Positions 21,450 through 31,000 of a DNA stretch of 64,000 nt are shown here, piece by piece. Made by a program: the position numbers and the translations under genes. A model generated the notes under the pieces. The model saw only the letters and a program-made list of their open reading frames with translations. It had not been told where the DNA came from and searched no databases. This stretch comes from JAAXGX01 sp965221595 (GTDB lineage: Bacteria; Acidobacteriota; Vicinamibacteria; Vicinamibacterales; UBA8438). Numbering within the stretch: position 1 is the stretch's first letter; each line of letters starts with the position of its first letter. The stretch spans positions 1,612,001 to 1,676,000 of the forward strand of contig OZ244900.1 in NCBI GenBank assembly GCA_965221595.1, read 5' to 3'.

Positions 21450-22409
21450 TCATTCCAAGTCACCCACCAGGCGGCGCGCCTCCGACAAGTCCGGGACGTC
21501 GGCGCCGTATACCCCGCGATAGCTCTGCGGGAGGACGTCGGCGACGGCGAGGCCGACGGCGTCCATCAAGAGCTGGCGGTTGCCCCGGCTGGCCTTCAGA
21601 AGGTCGGTACCGCGCAGGGGGCGGCCGACGGTGACGTTGGCGCGGACCGGGTGCAACCCGGGCTCGCCGATCGGGAAGAGTTGCTCCGTGCCGGTGATGC
21701 CGACGGGCAGCACGCGGACGTCGCGGGCTTCCAGGTAGCGGGCCCCGGCGGCGAGCATGCGCTGCAGCGTGCCCTGACGGCTGCGGGTTCCTTCTCCGAA
21801 CACCAGCAGGGCGTCTCCCCGACGAAGTCGCTGGTGGGCTGCGGCGATGGACTGACGGGCGGCGCGGGCGACATCCCGGGCGTTCATGGTTGCCTCGCCC
21901 GTCGAGACGACGTGGCTCTGTGGGGTGCGGACGGTGCCGAAGCACAGGCTGGAGAAGTGACGCCGGCGGTTGGTGTACACCTTGGGGCCGGCGATGGCCG
22001 TGAGGCGGTCCGCCAGGTGGGATGCGGCGGAGCGCTTGGCGAGAATCTCGACGAGGTTGGCGTCCGCGTACGACAGATGGTTCGAGAAGAGGACGACCGC
22101 CTCGCCGCGGACGGCCTGGAGATTGGCGGTGCCCGCCAAGGTGCAGTCGGGATGGAGCAGCTTGGCGGCGAGGACGTGGTGCATCCGTCGCGCCAGGGGG
22201 TCGGACGGATAGTACTGCCAGGCGCTGTCGTTGTCCGAGAGGCGGTCGAGCAGGCGCTCGACGGCTGCGGGGCCGGCCGCGGCTATCTCGTTTTCGAGCG
22301 ACCGATGTATGTCCTCGATCGTGATCACGTCCTGCCCGGAGAGGAACGTGGCTATGGTGGAAACGAGGCAGCTCGCGCTCGGGTTGCGCGGGGTCGTGAT
22401 TCGCTCCAT
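21450..22409 (-). CDS. PlsC-type 1-acylglycerol-3-phosphate acyltransferase
   Basis: A 319-residue protein with the acyltransferase motifs NHLSYAD (HX4D, about residues 112-118) and FGEGTRSRQG (about 208-217), plus VLPVGITGT. The family adds acyl chains to lysophospholipids or related acceptors at the inner membrane. The extra 90-residue N-terminal helical part is longer than in minimal PlsC enzymes. The ATG at 22409 is preferred because AGGG lies 5 nt before it; a GTG at 22415 adds two residues. It is 10 bp downstream of the beta-propeller gene, in the same direction. Confidence 0.8.
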   Translation of the reverse strand: MERITTPRNPSASCLVSTIATFLSGQDVITIEDIHRSLENEIAAAGPAAVERLLDRLSDNDSAWQYYPSDPLARRMHHVLAAKLLHPDCTLAGTANLQAVRGEAVVLFSNHLSYADANLVEILAKRSAASHLADRLTAIAGPKVYTNRRRHFSSLCFGTVRTPQSHVVSTGEATMNARDVARAARQSIAAAHQRLRRGDALLVFGEGTRSRQGTLQRMLAAGARYLEARDVRVLPVGITGTEQLFPIGEPGLHPVRANVTVGRPLRGTDLLKASRGNRQLLMDAVGLAVADVLPQSYRGVYGADVPDLSEARRLVGDLE

Positions 22410-22419
22410 GTCCACCCTG

Positions 22420-23706
22420 TCAGCCGATGGCGATCAGCTCGTTCTCGGTCCGGATGTACCAGCGTCCGTCGACGAGTGCCGGCGAGGCCAGCGTGCGCGC
22501 GCCGATATCGTTGCTGTGCAGGAGCTCGAACTGCGGACCGGCCCGTACGACGAATGTGATGCCGTTGTCGTTGGTGAAGAACAGCTTGCCGTCCACCGCA
22601 ACGGGCGAGGCCGAGAATCCCTCGCGCATGGCGCGGCCGAGCCGCTGCTGCCACCGCACGGCGCCGGTGGCGGCATCGAAGCAGGTAACGATGCTCGCCA
22701 TGTCGTTGATCGTGTACAGGTAGCCGCCGTAGGCGATGGGTGACGGCACGAACGGCGACCCGCGAGGCGTCGACCAGGCGACGTGAGTGCGGGTGACGTC
22801 GCCCTGTCCACCGGGTCGGATCGCCAGCGTGGGACCCGCGCGGCCCGACGTGCAAAAGACGAGGCCGGCCGCGACCACCGGGGTGGGAATGACCTCGAAC
22901 CGGTTGCCGTCGCAGCTCCACAGCTCGCCACCGCTGTCGGGGTCGTAGGCGCGGACCGTGTGCTGGCTGCTGACCACGATCTCGTCGTGGTCGCCGACGC
23001 GAATGGCCACTGGCGTGCCCCAGCCGACGCTGGCTTCCCGCGCCGTGCGCCATACCTGGGCGCCGGTGGCTGTATCGTAGGCGGCGACGAATCCTCCCCC
23101 GCGCTGGTCCTGATAGAGGATCAGGCGGTCGCGGTAGAGCAGAGGCGATCCGGCCGGGCCGTGGTAGTTGGCAACCCGGCCGATCCCGGTATGCCAAAGC
23201 AGGCGCCCATCGAAGTCGAGGGCCACCAGGCCGCGCCCGCCCAGCGACGCGTATACGCGCTCGCCGTCGGTCACCGGCGTCGCCGATGCGGGACCGTTCT
23301 TACGGTGGACCGCCTCGGGCGGACCCGGCGCCACCTCGGTCTCCCAGCGCAGCGCGCCGTCGCTGCGCCGGTACGCCAGCACGGAGAGGCGGCTGCCGCC
23401 GTCCCGTCCTGTGGTGAGGAAGATGTGGTCGTCCCACACGACGGGCGAGGAGTTGCCGCTGCCGGGGACCGGCACCCGCCAGACGATGTTGTCGTCGGCG
23501 CTCCAGCGGTCGGGGTAGCCGGTGTCGTCGACGAGACCCTGCCCGGAGGGGCCGCGCCACCGCGGCCAGTAGTGGGCACCCTCGCCTTCGACCGCGATCA
23601 TGCGGACGGCGGTCGCTGGCGGCGTCTGGCCGCCGCACGGCGTTGCCGCCCACAGGACGGCGCAGGCGCCCAGGCCGACAACGAATGTCGATTGGTGACT
23701 GTGCAT
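22420..23706 (-). CDS. Exported PQQ-like beta-propeller protein
   Basis: A 428-residue secreted protein. A signal peptide covers roughly residues 1-27 (ending near CGGQ). The rest is a repeated beta-propeller with about seven blades, each carrying a motif such as VLAYRRSDGALRWE or VTCFDAATGAVRWQ, the A-x-D/N-x-x-T/S-G-x-x-x-W pattern of PQQ_2 repeats. It resembles BamB-like and acidobacterial PQQ-repeat proteins; no catalytic site or heme motif is seen, so an enzymatic role is uncertain. A strong AAGGAGGT site lies 5 nt before the ATG. Confidence 0.85.
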   Translation of the reverse strand: MHSHQSTFVVGLGACAVLWAATPCGGQTPPATAVRMIAVEGEGAHYWPRWRGPSGQGLVDDTGYPDRWSADDNIVWRVPVPGSGNSSPVVWDDHIFLTTGRDGGSRLSVLAYRRSDGALRWETEVAPGPPEAVHRKNGPASATPVTDGERVYASLGGRGLVALDFDGRLLWHTGIGRVANYHGPAGSPLLYRDRLILYQDQRGGGFVAAYDTATGAQVWRTAREASVGWGTPVAIRVGDHDEIVVSSQHTVRAYDPDSGGELWSCDGNRFEVIPTPVVAAGLVFCTSGRAGPTLAIRPGGQGDVTRTHVAWSTPRGSPFVPSPIAYGGYLYTINDMASIVTCFDAATGAVRWQQRLGRAMREGFSASPVAVDGKLFFTNDNGITFVVRAGPQFELLHSNDIGARTLASPALVDGRWYIRTENELIAIG

Positions 23707-23753
23707 CGGCTACCTCCTTGCCGGCGTCCGACCGCGCCGCGGGACGCTGGCGA

Positions 23754-23759
23754 TAGAAT
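23754..23759 (+). promoter_or_regulatory. -10 TAGAAT for recO
   Basis: TAGAAT, 24 nt before the recO ATG, in the gap between the divergent propeller and recO genes. Confidence 0.5.
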
Positions 23760-23783
23760 AGTGGCGGGCTCGGCTCCGGAACA

Positions 23784-24539
23784 ATGCCGCTGTACACGGC
23801 CGACGCACTGATCCTGCGCACCTACAAGCTGGGCGAGGCGGATCGGATAGTCGTCTTTCTCACCAGCGATCGGGGCAAGCGGCGCGGGGTCGCCAAGGGC
23901 GCGCGGCGGATGCGGTCGCGATTCTCGGGCGGGCTGGAGGCGTTCACGAGGGCGCGCGTAGCCTACTTCGAGCGCGAGCACCGCGAGCTCGTGCGACTCA
24001 CCTACGTGGAGCCGGTGCTTTCACCGCTGGCGAGCGGCAGGGCGGAGGTGCTCGAGCATGCGGGCTACTTCGCCGAGCTGATCGACGAGTGGGCGCCCGA
24101 AGGCGACCCGAGCGAGCGCCTGTTCCGGCTCGGCACCACGGTCATGGCCGCGCTTGCCTCGGGCGTCCCCGCGGGACCCGTCGCCCGCTACTTCGAGTAC
24201 TGGCTGCTGCGCCTGCAGGGCGTCTATCCGTCGTTCGCGGCCTGTCACGAATGCGGCGCCGGGCTGCGCGAGCGGGGCGCCCAGGTGACCGTGCCGTACG
24301 GCTTATGCGTGTGTCGGGACTGCGGCCCTGCCGGCGACGGTACCGACCTGTCGCCGGCCGCGCTGGCGTTTCTGAGCGCCGCGTCGAAGCGGCCGCCCGA
24401 GCAACTGGGCGACGTCGACCTGCCGCCGCGCGCAGCACGCGAGCTGGCGGTGGTCCACCGGCTGCTGATTGCCGCCAATCTGCAGAAGGAGCTGCGCTCG
24501 CTGCGCGTGCTGCGGGAGCTGCACGCCGGCGGCGTCTGA
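23784..24539 (+). CDS. recO: DNA repair protein RecO
   Basis: A 251-residue recombination mediator acting with RecR to load RecA in gap repair. It has an N-terminal OB fold (YTADALILRTYKLGEADRIV), a helical domain, and a zinc site built from CHECG (about residues 154-158) and CVCRDC (about 173-178). Length is normal. The ATG at 23784 begins the conserved N-terminus. It is followed by the glycyl-tRNA synthetase genes, an arrangement common in many bacteria. Confidence 0.95.
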   Translation: MPLYTADALILRTYKLGEADRIVVFLTSDRGKRRGVAKGARRMRSRFSGGLEAFTRARVAYFEREHRELVRLTYVEPVLSPLASGRAEVLEHAGYFAELIDEWAPEGDPSERLFRLGTTVMAALASGVPAGPVARYFEYWLLRLQGVYPSFAACHECGAGLRERGAQVTVPYGLCVCRDCGPAGDGTDLSPAALAFLSAASKRPPEQLGDVDLPPRAARELAVVHRLLIAANLQKELRSLRVLRELHAGGV

Positions 24540-24609
24540 CCGCCTCCAAGCCTGCAATGCGGCCGAGCCGACCGCCACCGCTGCCCCCGTCGCCGCGGCG
24601 GGGCTGCGC

Positions 24610-24615
24610 TAGAAT
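24610..24615 (+). promoter_or_regulatory. -10 TAGAAT for glyQ-glyS
   Basis: TAGAAT in a G/C-only context, 60 nt before the glyQ ATG at 24676. Confidence 0.5.
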
Positions 24616-24675
24616 GGACGCAGATTCCACCCCGTGCATGTCAGGCCGCGGGACACCGCGAGGGTCGTTCGAGTC

Positions 24676-25569
24676 ATGACGCTCCAGGACCTCATCCTGT
24701 CGCTGTCGAGTTTCTGGTCGGAGCGGCGCTGCCTCATCCAGCAGCCACTGGATGTCGAGGTCGGCGCCGGCACGATGCACCCCGAGACGTTTCTGCGCGT
24801 CCTCGGGCCGCGACCCTGGAACGTGGCCTATGTGCAGCCGTCGCGGCGGCCGGCCGACGGGCGGTTCGGGGAGAACCCCAACCGGCTGTTCAAGCACCAT
24901 CAGTTCCAGGTGATCCTGAAGCCGTCGCCGGACGCAGCCCAGCGCATCTATCTGGACAGTCTCGAGGCCTGCGGCATCGATCCGACCCGGCACGATGTCC
25001 GTTTCGAGGAGGACAACTGGGAATCGCCGACGCTCGGCGCCTGGGGCATCGGCTGGCAGGTCCTGCTCGACGGGCTGGAGATCACGCAGTTCACCTACTT
25101 CCAGCAGGCGGGCGGCTTCGACCTGGCACCGATATCCGTCGAGCTGACCTACGGGCTCGAGCGGATTGCCATGCATCTGCAGGGGGTCGACAACGTCTAC
25201 GACCTGGAGTGGTCGCCGGGTGTCTCCTACGGCGAGGTGCGGCACCGCGAGGAGGTGGAGCAGTCGCAGTACGCCTTCGGCCAGGTGGACCTGCCGGCTG
25301 GCGAGTACGCCCGCGCGCACCGGGAACTGTTCGACCGCTACTACGAGCTGGCGGAGCGGCTGCTCACGTCGGGGCTGACGCTGCCGGCGCTGGACTACTG
25401 CCTCAAGTGCTCGCACACGTTCAACCTGCTCGACGCCAGCGGCAGCATCGGCGTGACCGAGCGCGCGGCCTACATCCTGCGCGTGCGGAAGCTGGCGGTC
25501 GCCATTGCGGAAGCTCATGTGGCCCGGGAGCGCGAGGCGTCCACAGCGGCGCCGGCGGAGGGCGCCTGA
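24676..25569 (+). CDS. glyQ: Glycyl-tRNA synthetase alpha subunit
   Basis: A 297-residue catalytic subunit of the heterotetrameric bacterial GlyRS. MTLQDLILSLSSFW opens the protein, followed by GAGTMHPETFLRVLGP, YVQPSRRPADGRFGENPNR and ELTYGLERIAMHLQGV, all near-invariant in GlyQ. The ATG at 24676 fits the family N-terminus. glyS begins 2 bp after its stop, so the subunits are coupled. Confidence 0.97.
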   Translation: MTLQDLILSLSSFWSERRCLIQQPLDVEVGAGTMHPETFLRVLGPRPWNVAYVQPSRRPADGRFGENPNRLFKHHQFQVILKPSPDAAQRIYLDSLEACGIDPTRHDVRFEEDNWESPTLGAWGIGWQVLLDGLEITQFTYFQQAGGFDLAPISVELTYGLERIAMHLQGVDNVYDLEWSPGVSYGEVRHREEVEQSQYAFGQVDLPAGEYARAHRELFDRYYELAERLLTSGLTLPALDYCLKCSHTFNLLDASGSIGVTERAAYILRVRKLAVAIAEAHVAREREASTAAPAEGA

Positions 25570-25571
25570 GC

Positions 25572-27794
25572 ATGGCCCACCGCGAGCTCTTGCTCGAAAT
25601 CGGCTGCGAGGAGATGCCGGCGAGCTGGCTCCCGGACCTCGAGGCGCAGCTTGCAGGGCGGCTGACTGCCCGCCTGGAAGCGGCGCGGGTAGTTTGCCGC
25701 ACCCCCGTCGAGGCGTTCGTGGGCCCGCGCCGGTTGGTGGCGACCGTTGCCGAGCTGGCCGACCGCCAGTCGGATCTGGAGGAGACGGTGACGGGGCCGC
25801 CCGTGCGGGCGGCTTTCGACGCGGCGGGCAAGCCTACGCGGGCGGCCCTGGGGTTCGCCCGCAAGCAGGGTGTGGACGTGGCCGCGTTGGAGCGGATCGA
25901 CACAGGCAGGGGCGATTACCTGGTGTACCGGTGCCGGCAGCGGGGCGGCTCGACCCGCTCGGTGCTCGCGACGGTGCTCGCCGCCACGCTGCGTGATCTG
26001 GCGTTCCCGAAAGCGATGCGCTGGGACGCCGAGCTGGACGACGGGCGCGGCGAGTTCCTCTTCGGTCGGCCCATCCGCTGGTTGCTGTTCCTGTACGGTG
26101 GTCGGGTCGTGCCGTTCGTCATCGGCCGCACGGCCGGTGCGCAGGCGGCCGGCGTGGCGCCGGTCCGCGCGCGCAACGTCACCTATGGGCACCGTTTCTT
26201 CACCCGCGAGGGCGAGGCCGGCGCGCCGCTCGAGGTGGCGTCGTTCGCCGACTATCGGCGGCGGCTGGGGCGTGCGTATGTTCTGATCGATCGCGCCGAT
26301 CGTCGCGCGCGAGTGACCCGCAAGCTCGCGGCCTGCGCCCGCCGCGTCGGCGGCTCGGTGGCGCCCATCGAGACGCAGTCGGCGCTGGCCCGCGAGGTGC
26401 CCGACTTGGTGGAGCATCCGGCGGTGGTGACCGGCACCTTTCCGGCGGAGTTCCTGTCGCTGCCGGACGAGGTGCTGTCGACCACGATGGTGCACCACCA
26501 GCACTACTTTCCGGTCGTCGCCGCTGGCGGGCGGCTGCTGCCGCACTTCCTGGCGGTGACCAACACGCCGCGCGACAACGTAGCGCGTATCGCCCGCAAC
26601 GCGGAACGGGTGCTCGTGGCCCGGCTGCGCGACGCCCGTTTCTTCTGGGACGCCGACCGCGCCCGGCGGCTGGACGATCGCCTGGAGCGGCTCGACACGT
26701 TGCTGTTTCACAAGCACCTCGGGAGCTATCGGGACAAGTCGGAGCGCATCGCCGTGCTGGCCGAGCGCATCGCCCGCGACGTGCTCGGCTGCCCGGAGGC
26801 GGCGGTCGACGCCCGGCGCGCGGCCACGCTGGCGAAGGCGGACCTCGCCACGGACATGGTGGGCGAGTTCCCGGAGCTGCAGGGCGTGATGGGCGGCGTC
26901 TACGCGCGCGAGCAGGGGGAGCCCGAGGCGGTCTGGAAGGCCATCTACCACCACTACCTGCCGATCGGTGTCGGCCCGGACGATCCGCCGTCGAGAGCGG
27001 CCCTGGGCGCAGCCGCGGTCACCTGGGCGGCGGTGGCGCTGGCCGACAAGGCGGATACTGTCGCCGGCCTGTTCGGCGCCGGAGAGAAGCCGACCGGGTC
27101 GCGCGACCCGCTGGGGATTCGCCGGCAGGCGCAGGGCCTGCTGCGGATCCTGATCGACCTTCCGGAGCTCACCGGCCTGGAGGCGCGCGTGCCGTTGGGC
27201 GCGCTGTGGAGCCTGGCGCCGCCTGCGCCGGCGAACGAGACCGATGACGCCGCGCGCGCGCGCGAAACCGCTTTCCTGCTCGATCGGCTCCGCTACCTTC
27301 TCGAGGAGCGGGGATTCGACCGGCGCAACGTCCGCGCGGTCACGCACCAGCCGTTGGACGAAATCCGCCCGCTGGACGCGCGCCGCAAGCTGGACGTGCT
27401 TCCGGAGTTCACGAGTACGTCCGACTTCCGGACCCTGGCTACGCTCTTCAAGCGGGTGAAGAACATCGCCCAGGAGCTGCCTCGCGATGCGGCCCAACTG
27501 GCAGGCGGCGCACCGTTCGAAGCCGTCCTGACCGAGCCCGCCGAGCGCGCGCTGTGCGACGAGCTGACTGCGCGTCGGTCCGTCATCGACGCGGCCGTGC
27601 GGGAAGGCACCCGGTTCCGCGCGGCGTTCGCCGAGGCGGCGAAGATCGGGCCCGCCGTCGACCGCTTCTTCACCGAGGTGTTCGTCATGGCGGACGACGA
27701 ATCGCTGCGTGGGGCCCGCCTGCGCCTCATGCGGGAGGTCGAGCAGGTGATTCTGCAGCTCGCCGACGTCTCCGAGATCGTCAGGGAGACGTAG
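25572..27794 (+). CDS. glyS: Glycyl-tRNA synthetase beta subunit
   Basis: A 740-residue beta subunit that binds tRNA-Gly, partner of GlyQ. The N-terminus LLLEIGCEEMPASWL is diagnostic. FVGPRRL and the HD-like block KADLATDMVGEFPELQGVMGG (about residues 424-444) are present, and the C-terminal anticodon-binding (DALR-like) domain ends in VILQLADVSEI. Length is slightly above the usual 690. The ATG at 25572 lies 2 bp after the glyQ stop. Confidence 0.96.
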   Translation: MAHRELLLEIGCEEMPASWLPDLEAQLAGRLTARLEAARVVCRTPVEAFVGPRRLVATVAELADRQSDLEETVTGPPVRAAFDAAGKPTRAALGFARKQGVDVAALERIDTGRGDYLVYRCRQRGGSTRSVLATVLAATLRDLAFPKAMRWDAELDDGRGEFLFGRPIRWLLFLYGGRVVPFVIGRTAGAQAAGVAPVRARNVTYGHRFFTREGEAGAPLEVASFADYRRRLGRAYVLIDRADRRARVTRKLAACARRVGGSVAPIETQSALAREVPDLVEHPAVVTGTFPAEFLSLPDEVLSTTMVHHQHYFPVVAAGGRLLPHFLAVTNTPRDNVARIARNAERVLVARLRDARFFWDADRARRLDDRLERLDTLLFHKHLGSYRDKSERIAVLAERIARDVLGCPEAAVDARRAATLAKADLATDMVGEFPELQGVMGGVYAREQGEPEAVWKAIYHHYLPIGVGPDDPPSRAALGAAAVTWAAVALADKADTVAGLFGAGEKPTGSRDPLGIRRQAQGLLRILIDLPELTGLEARVPLGALWSLAPPAPANETDDAARARETAFLLDRLRYLLEERGFDRRNVRAVTHQPLDEIRPLDARRKLDVLPEFTSTSDFRTLATLFKRVKNIAQELPRDAAQLAGGAPFEAVLTEPAERALCDELTARRSVIDAAVREGTRFRAAFAEAAKIGPAVDRFFTEVFVMADDESLRGARLRLMREVEQVILQLADVSEIVRET

Positions 27795-27812
27795 CATGTT
27801 CTCATTCTCTCC

Positions 27813-27841
27813 TTGACCGCCGCTGTCTTCGTCTTCATAAT
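27813..27841 (+). promoter_or_regulatory. Full sigma70-type promoter upstream of the repeat-protein gene
   Basis: TTGACC (27813-27818), a 17-nt spacer and CATAAT (27836-27841): the only near-consensus two-part promoter I found. Start of transcription near 27848 would leave a leader of about 210 nt before the ATG at 28057. Confidence 0.65.
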
Positions 27842-28056
27842 GCTTGCGGGAGGCACTAGGTCAAGCCTCCGTCCTTCGTAGACGGCTACTCCCAGAGCCA
27901 GTCTTCGGTCGGCGACGGTCGGTCTCTGTACACGCGGAGACTCTCGTTCTTGCGCAGGGGTTGCGCGAGGCGCCGCCGGCTCGTTCAGACGGCTTGTGTC
28001 ACGCGATGCACGGCAGCCCCGCCGTTCATCCGCGGTGATGACGTAAGGAGTGAGTC

Positions 28057-31000
28057 ATGCTGAATCAGACGGAACAGCGGAGCAGGGCGACCGGGTGTGT
28101 GCGTGCCGCGGCCTGCGCGGTCGGTCTGCTCATCTGGGTGGCCGGTACGGCAACCCCCACATCGACTGCCTCGTCATCGCCAGAGGAGACGTACCGGTGG
28201 ACTGGCGAGCTGGTGGCGCTCGACGAGCGCGCCGGGACGCTGACCGTCAAGGCCCGCATCCTGTCGCCCGCTGTTGTGCAGCAGAGCGACGGCCTGCGTG
28301 CGGGCGACTCGGTCGTCGTCACCTGGGCGGGCTTTGACGACCGGGCCAGCGGGGTCTGGTCGCTGGCGCGCGCGGGCGCTGCGGCGGCGACCGTCGAACA
28401 GGCGGAGTCCAAGGGCGTCGACGAGCGGTTCCCGCTGCGGGCGACCTTCGAGGCGCTCGATGCGGACAACCGGTATCTGGTGTTCCGCGTGCCGCTGCCG
28501 GAGTTGAGTCGTGCCGCGGCGCGCTCGCTCACGCGCGGTGCGTGGGCGCGCATGACTTCGCCGCGACGTCCGGAGGATGGGACGGCGCCGCTGCTGGCGG
28601 TCGACCCGTACGTGCCGTCGCGGGACCGACGGGGGCCCGTGGCGCGGGGTGCGACGTATCGCTGGGACGGCGAACTCAGGATGCTGGATGAGGCCGCTGG
28701 TGCGCTAACGGTGCGCGCGCAGATGGTCTCGAACGAGGCGCGCTCGGCGGCGAGCGGTCTGACGGAGGGCGATCCCATCGTGATCACCTGGTCAGGCTAC
28801 GGGGACGAGGCGAGCGGCGTGCGCGCGGTGACGGCCGACGACGGTTCGGGCCTGTGGGGCAGCGATCGGTATCTGCTGCGCGCGACGTTCGAGGCGGTGG
28901 AGGCTGACGGCCGACAGCTCACGTTCCGCGTGCCGTTGCCGGAGGCCAGCCGCGCCGCGGCACGCTCGTTGACGCAGGGTGCGTGGGCGCGCATGACTTC
29001 GCCGCATCACCCGGCCGACGCACAGCCGGCGCTGATGGCCATCGATTCGTACATTCCGTCACGGCAGCCGCAGCCGGCAGCCCTGGCCCAGGACGCGACG
29101 TATCGCTGGGGCGGCGAGCTCGTCGCGCTCGACGAGACGTCGGACACGTTGACGGTGCGCGCGCAGATGGTTTCGGCCGCGGCGCGCTCGGCGGCGGCGG
29201 ACCTGGCGGCGGGTGATCCCATCGTGATCACCTGGTCGGGCTACGGAGACGAGGCGAGCGGTGTGCGCGCCGTGATGGCCGACGACGGTTCGGGCCTGTG
29301 GGGCAGCGACCGGTATCTGCTGCGCGCGACGTTCGGGGCGGTCGAAGCCGGCGGCCGGCAGTTGACCTTTCGGGTTCCCTTGCCGGCCGACAGCCGCGCC
29401 GCGGTGCGTTCGCTGACGCGCGGTGCCTGGGCGCTGATGACCTCGCCGCACCATCCGGCGGACGCCGGGCCCGCGCTGATGGCCGTCAATTCCTATGTGC
29501 CGTCACGGCAGCCGCGGCCGGCGGCCTTGTCGCAGGACGCGACGTATCGCTGGGGCGGCGAGCTCGTCGCGCTGGACGAGGCGGCCGATGCGCTGACGGT
29601 GCGCGCGCAGATGGTGTCGGCGGCGGCGCGCTCGGCAGCGGCCGATCTGACCGCGGGCGAGCCCATCGTGATCGCCTGGTCGGGCTACGCCAACGAGGCG
29701 AGCGGCATCCGTGCGCTGATGGCGGACGACGGTTCCGGTCTATGGGGCAGCGACCGATATCTGCTGCGCGCGACGTTCGCAGCGGTGGAGGCCGGCGGCC
29801 GACAATTGGCCTTCCGGGTTCCGCTGCCGGAGGACGGCCGCGCCGCGGTGCGTTCGCTGACGCGCGGTGCCTGGGCGCTGATGACCTCGCCGCACCATCC
29901 GGCGGACGCCGGGCCCGCGCTGATGGCCATCAATTCCTACGCGCCGGCGCGGCATCCGCAGCCGGCGGCGCTGGGGCAGGACGCGACGTATCGCTGGGGC
30001 GGCGAGCTCGTCGCGCTGGATGAGGCGGCCGATGCGCTGACGGTGCGCGCACAGATGGTGTCGGCGGCAGCGCGCTCGGCGGCGGCCGGTCTGACCGCGG
30101 GCGAGCCCATCGTCATCACTTGGTCGGGCTACGCCAACGAGGCGAGCGGCATCCGTGCGCTGATGGCGGACGACGGTTCCGGTCTGTGGGGCAGCGACCG
30201 GTATCTGCTGCGCGCGACGTTCGCAGCGGTGGAGGCCGGCGGCCGACAATTGGCCTTCCGGGTTCCGCTGCCGGAGGACGGTCGCGGTGCGGTGCGCTCG
30301 CTGACGCGTGGCGCGTGGGCGCTGATGACCTCGCCGCACCATCCCGCCGACGCGCAGCCCGCCCTGTTGGCGGTCGACGCGTACCTGCCCTCGCGGCGTC
30401 CGCAGCCGGCGGCGCTGGGGCAGGACGCGACGTATCGTTGGAATGGCGAGCTCGTGGCGCTCGATGCGACGGCCGATGCACTGACGGTTCACGCGCATGT
30501 CGTGTCGAGCGCGGCGGGCGCGGTGGCTTCCGGCCTGACGGCGGGTCAGCCGATCGTCATCACCTGGTCTGGCCACGAGCACGAGGCGAGCGGCATCCGT
30601 GCGCTGATGGCGGACGACGGTTCCGGTCTGTGGGGCAGCGACCGGTATGTGCTGCGTGCGACCTTCGAGGCGGTGGCGGAGGACGGTCGGCAGCTGACGT
30701 TCCGGGTACCGCTGCCCGAGGACGACCGCGTTGCGTTGCGGGGATTGCCGGCGGGTGCCGCGGTGCGCATGACGTCGCCGCATCATCCGGCGGACGCACG
30801 GCCGGCGCTGCTGGCCGTCAACGCGCATGGTCCCGCACCGGAGAAGCCGGTGGCGTCGGCTGCGCGCGGAGGCCGGGCCTACGTCTGGCCCGGAAGGCTC
30901 ATCGCGCTCGACGCCGGGGAGCGGGCGGTTACGGTGTCAGCCGCCGCCGAGCAGCACGTGTTCCGGTACGTCGAGCGGTTCGGCAAGGGCGACGCCGTGG

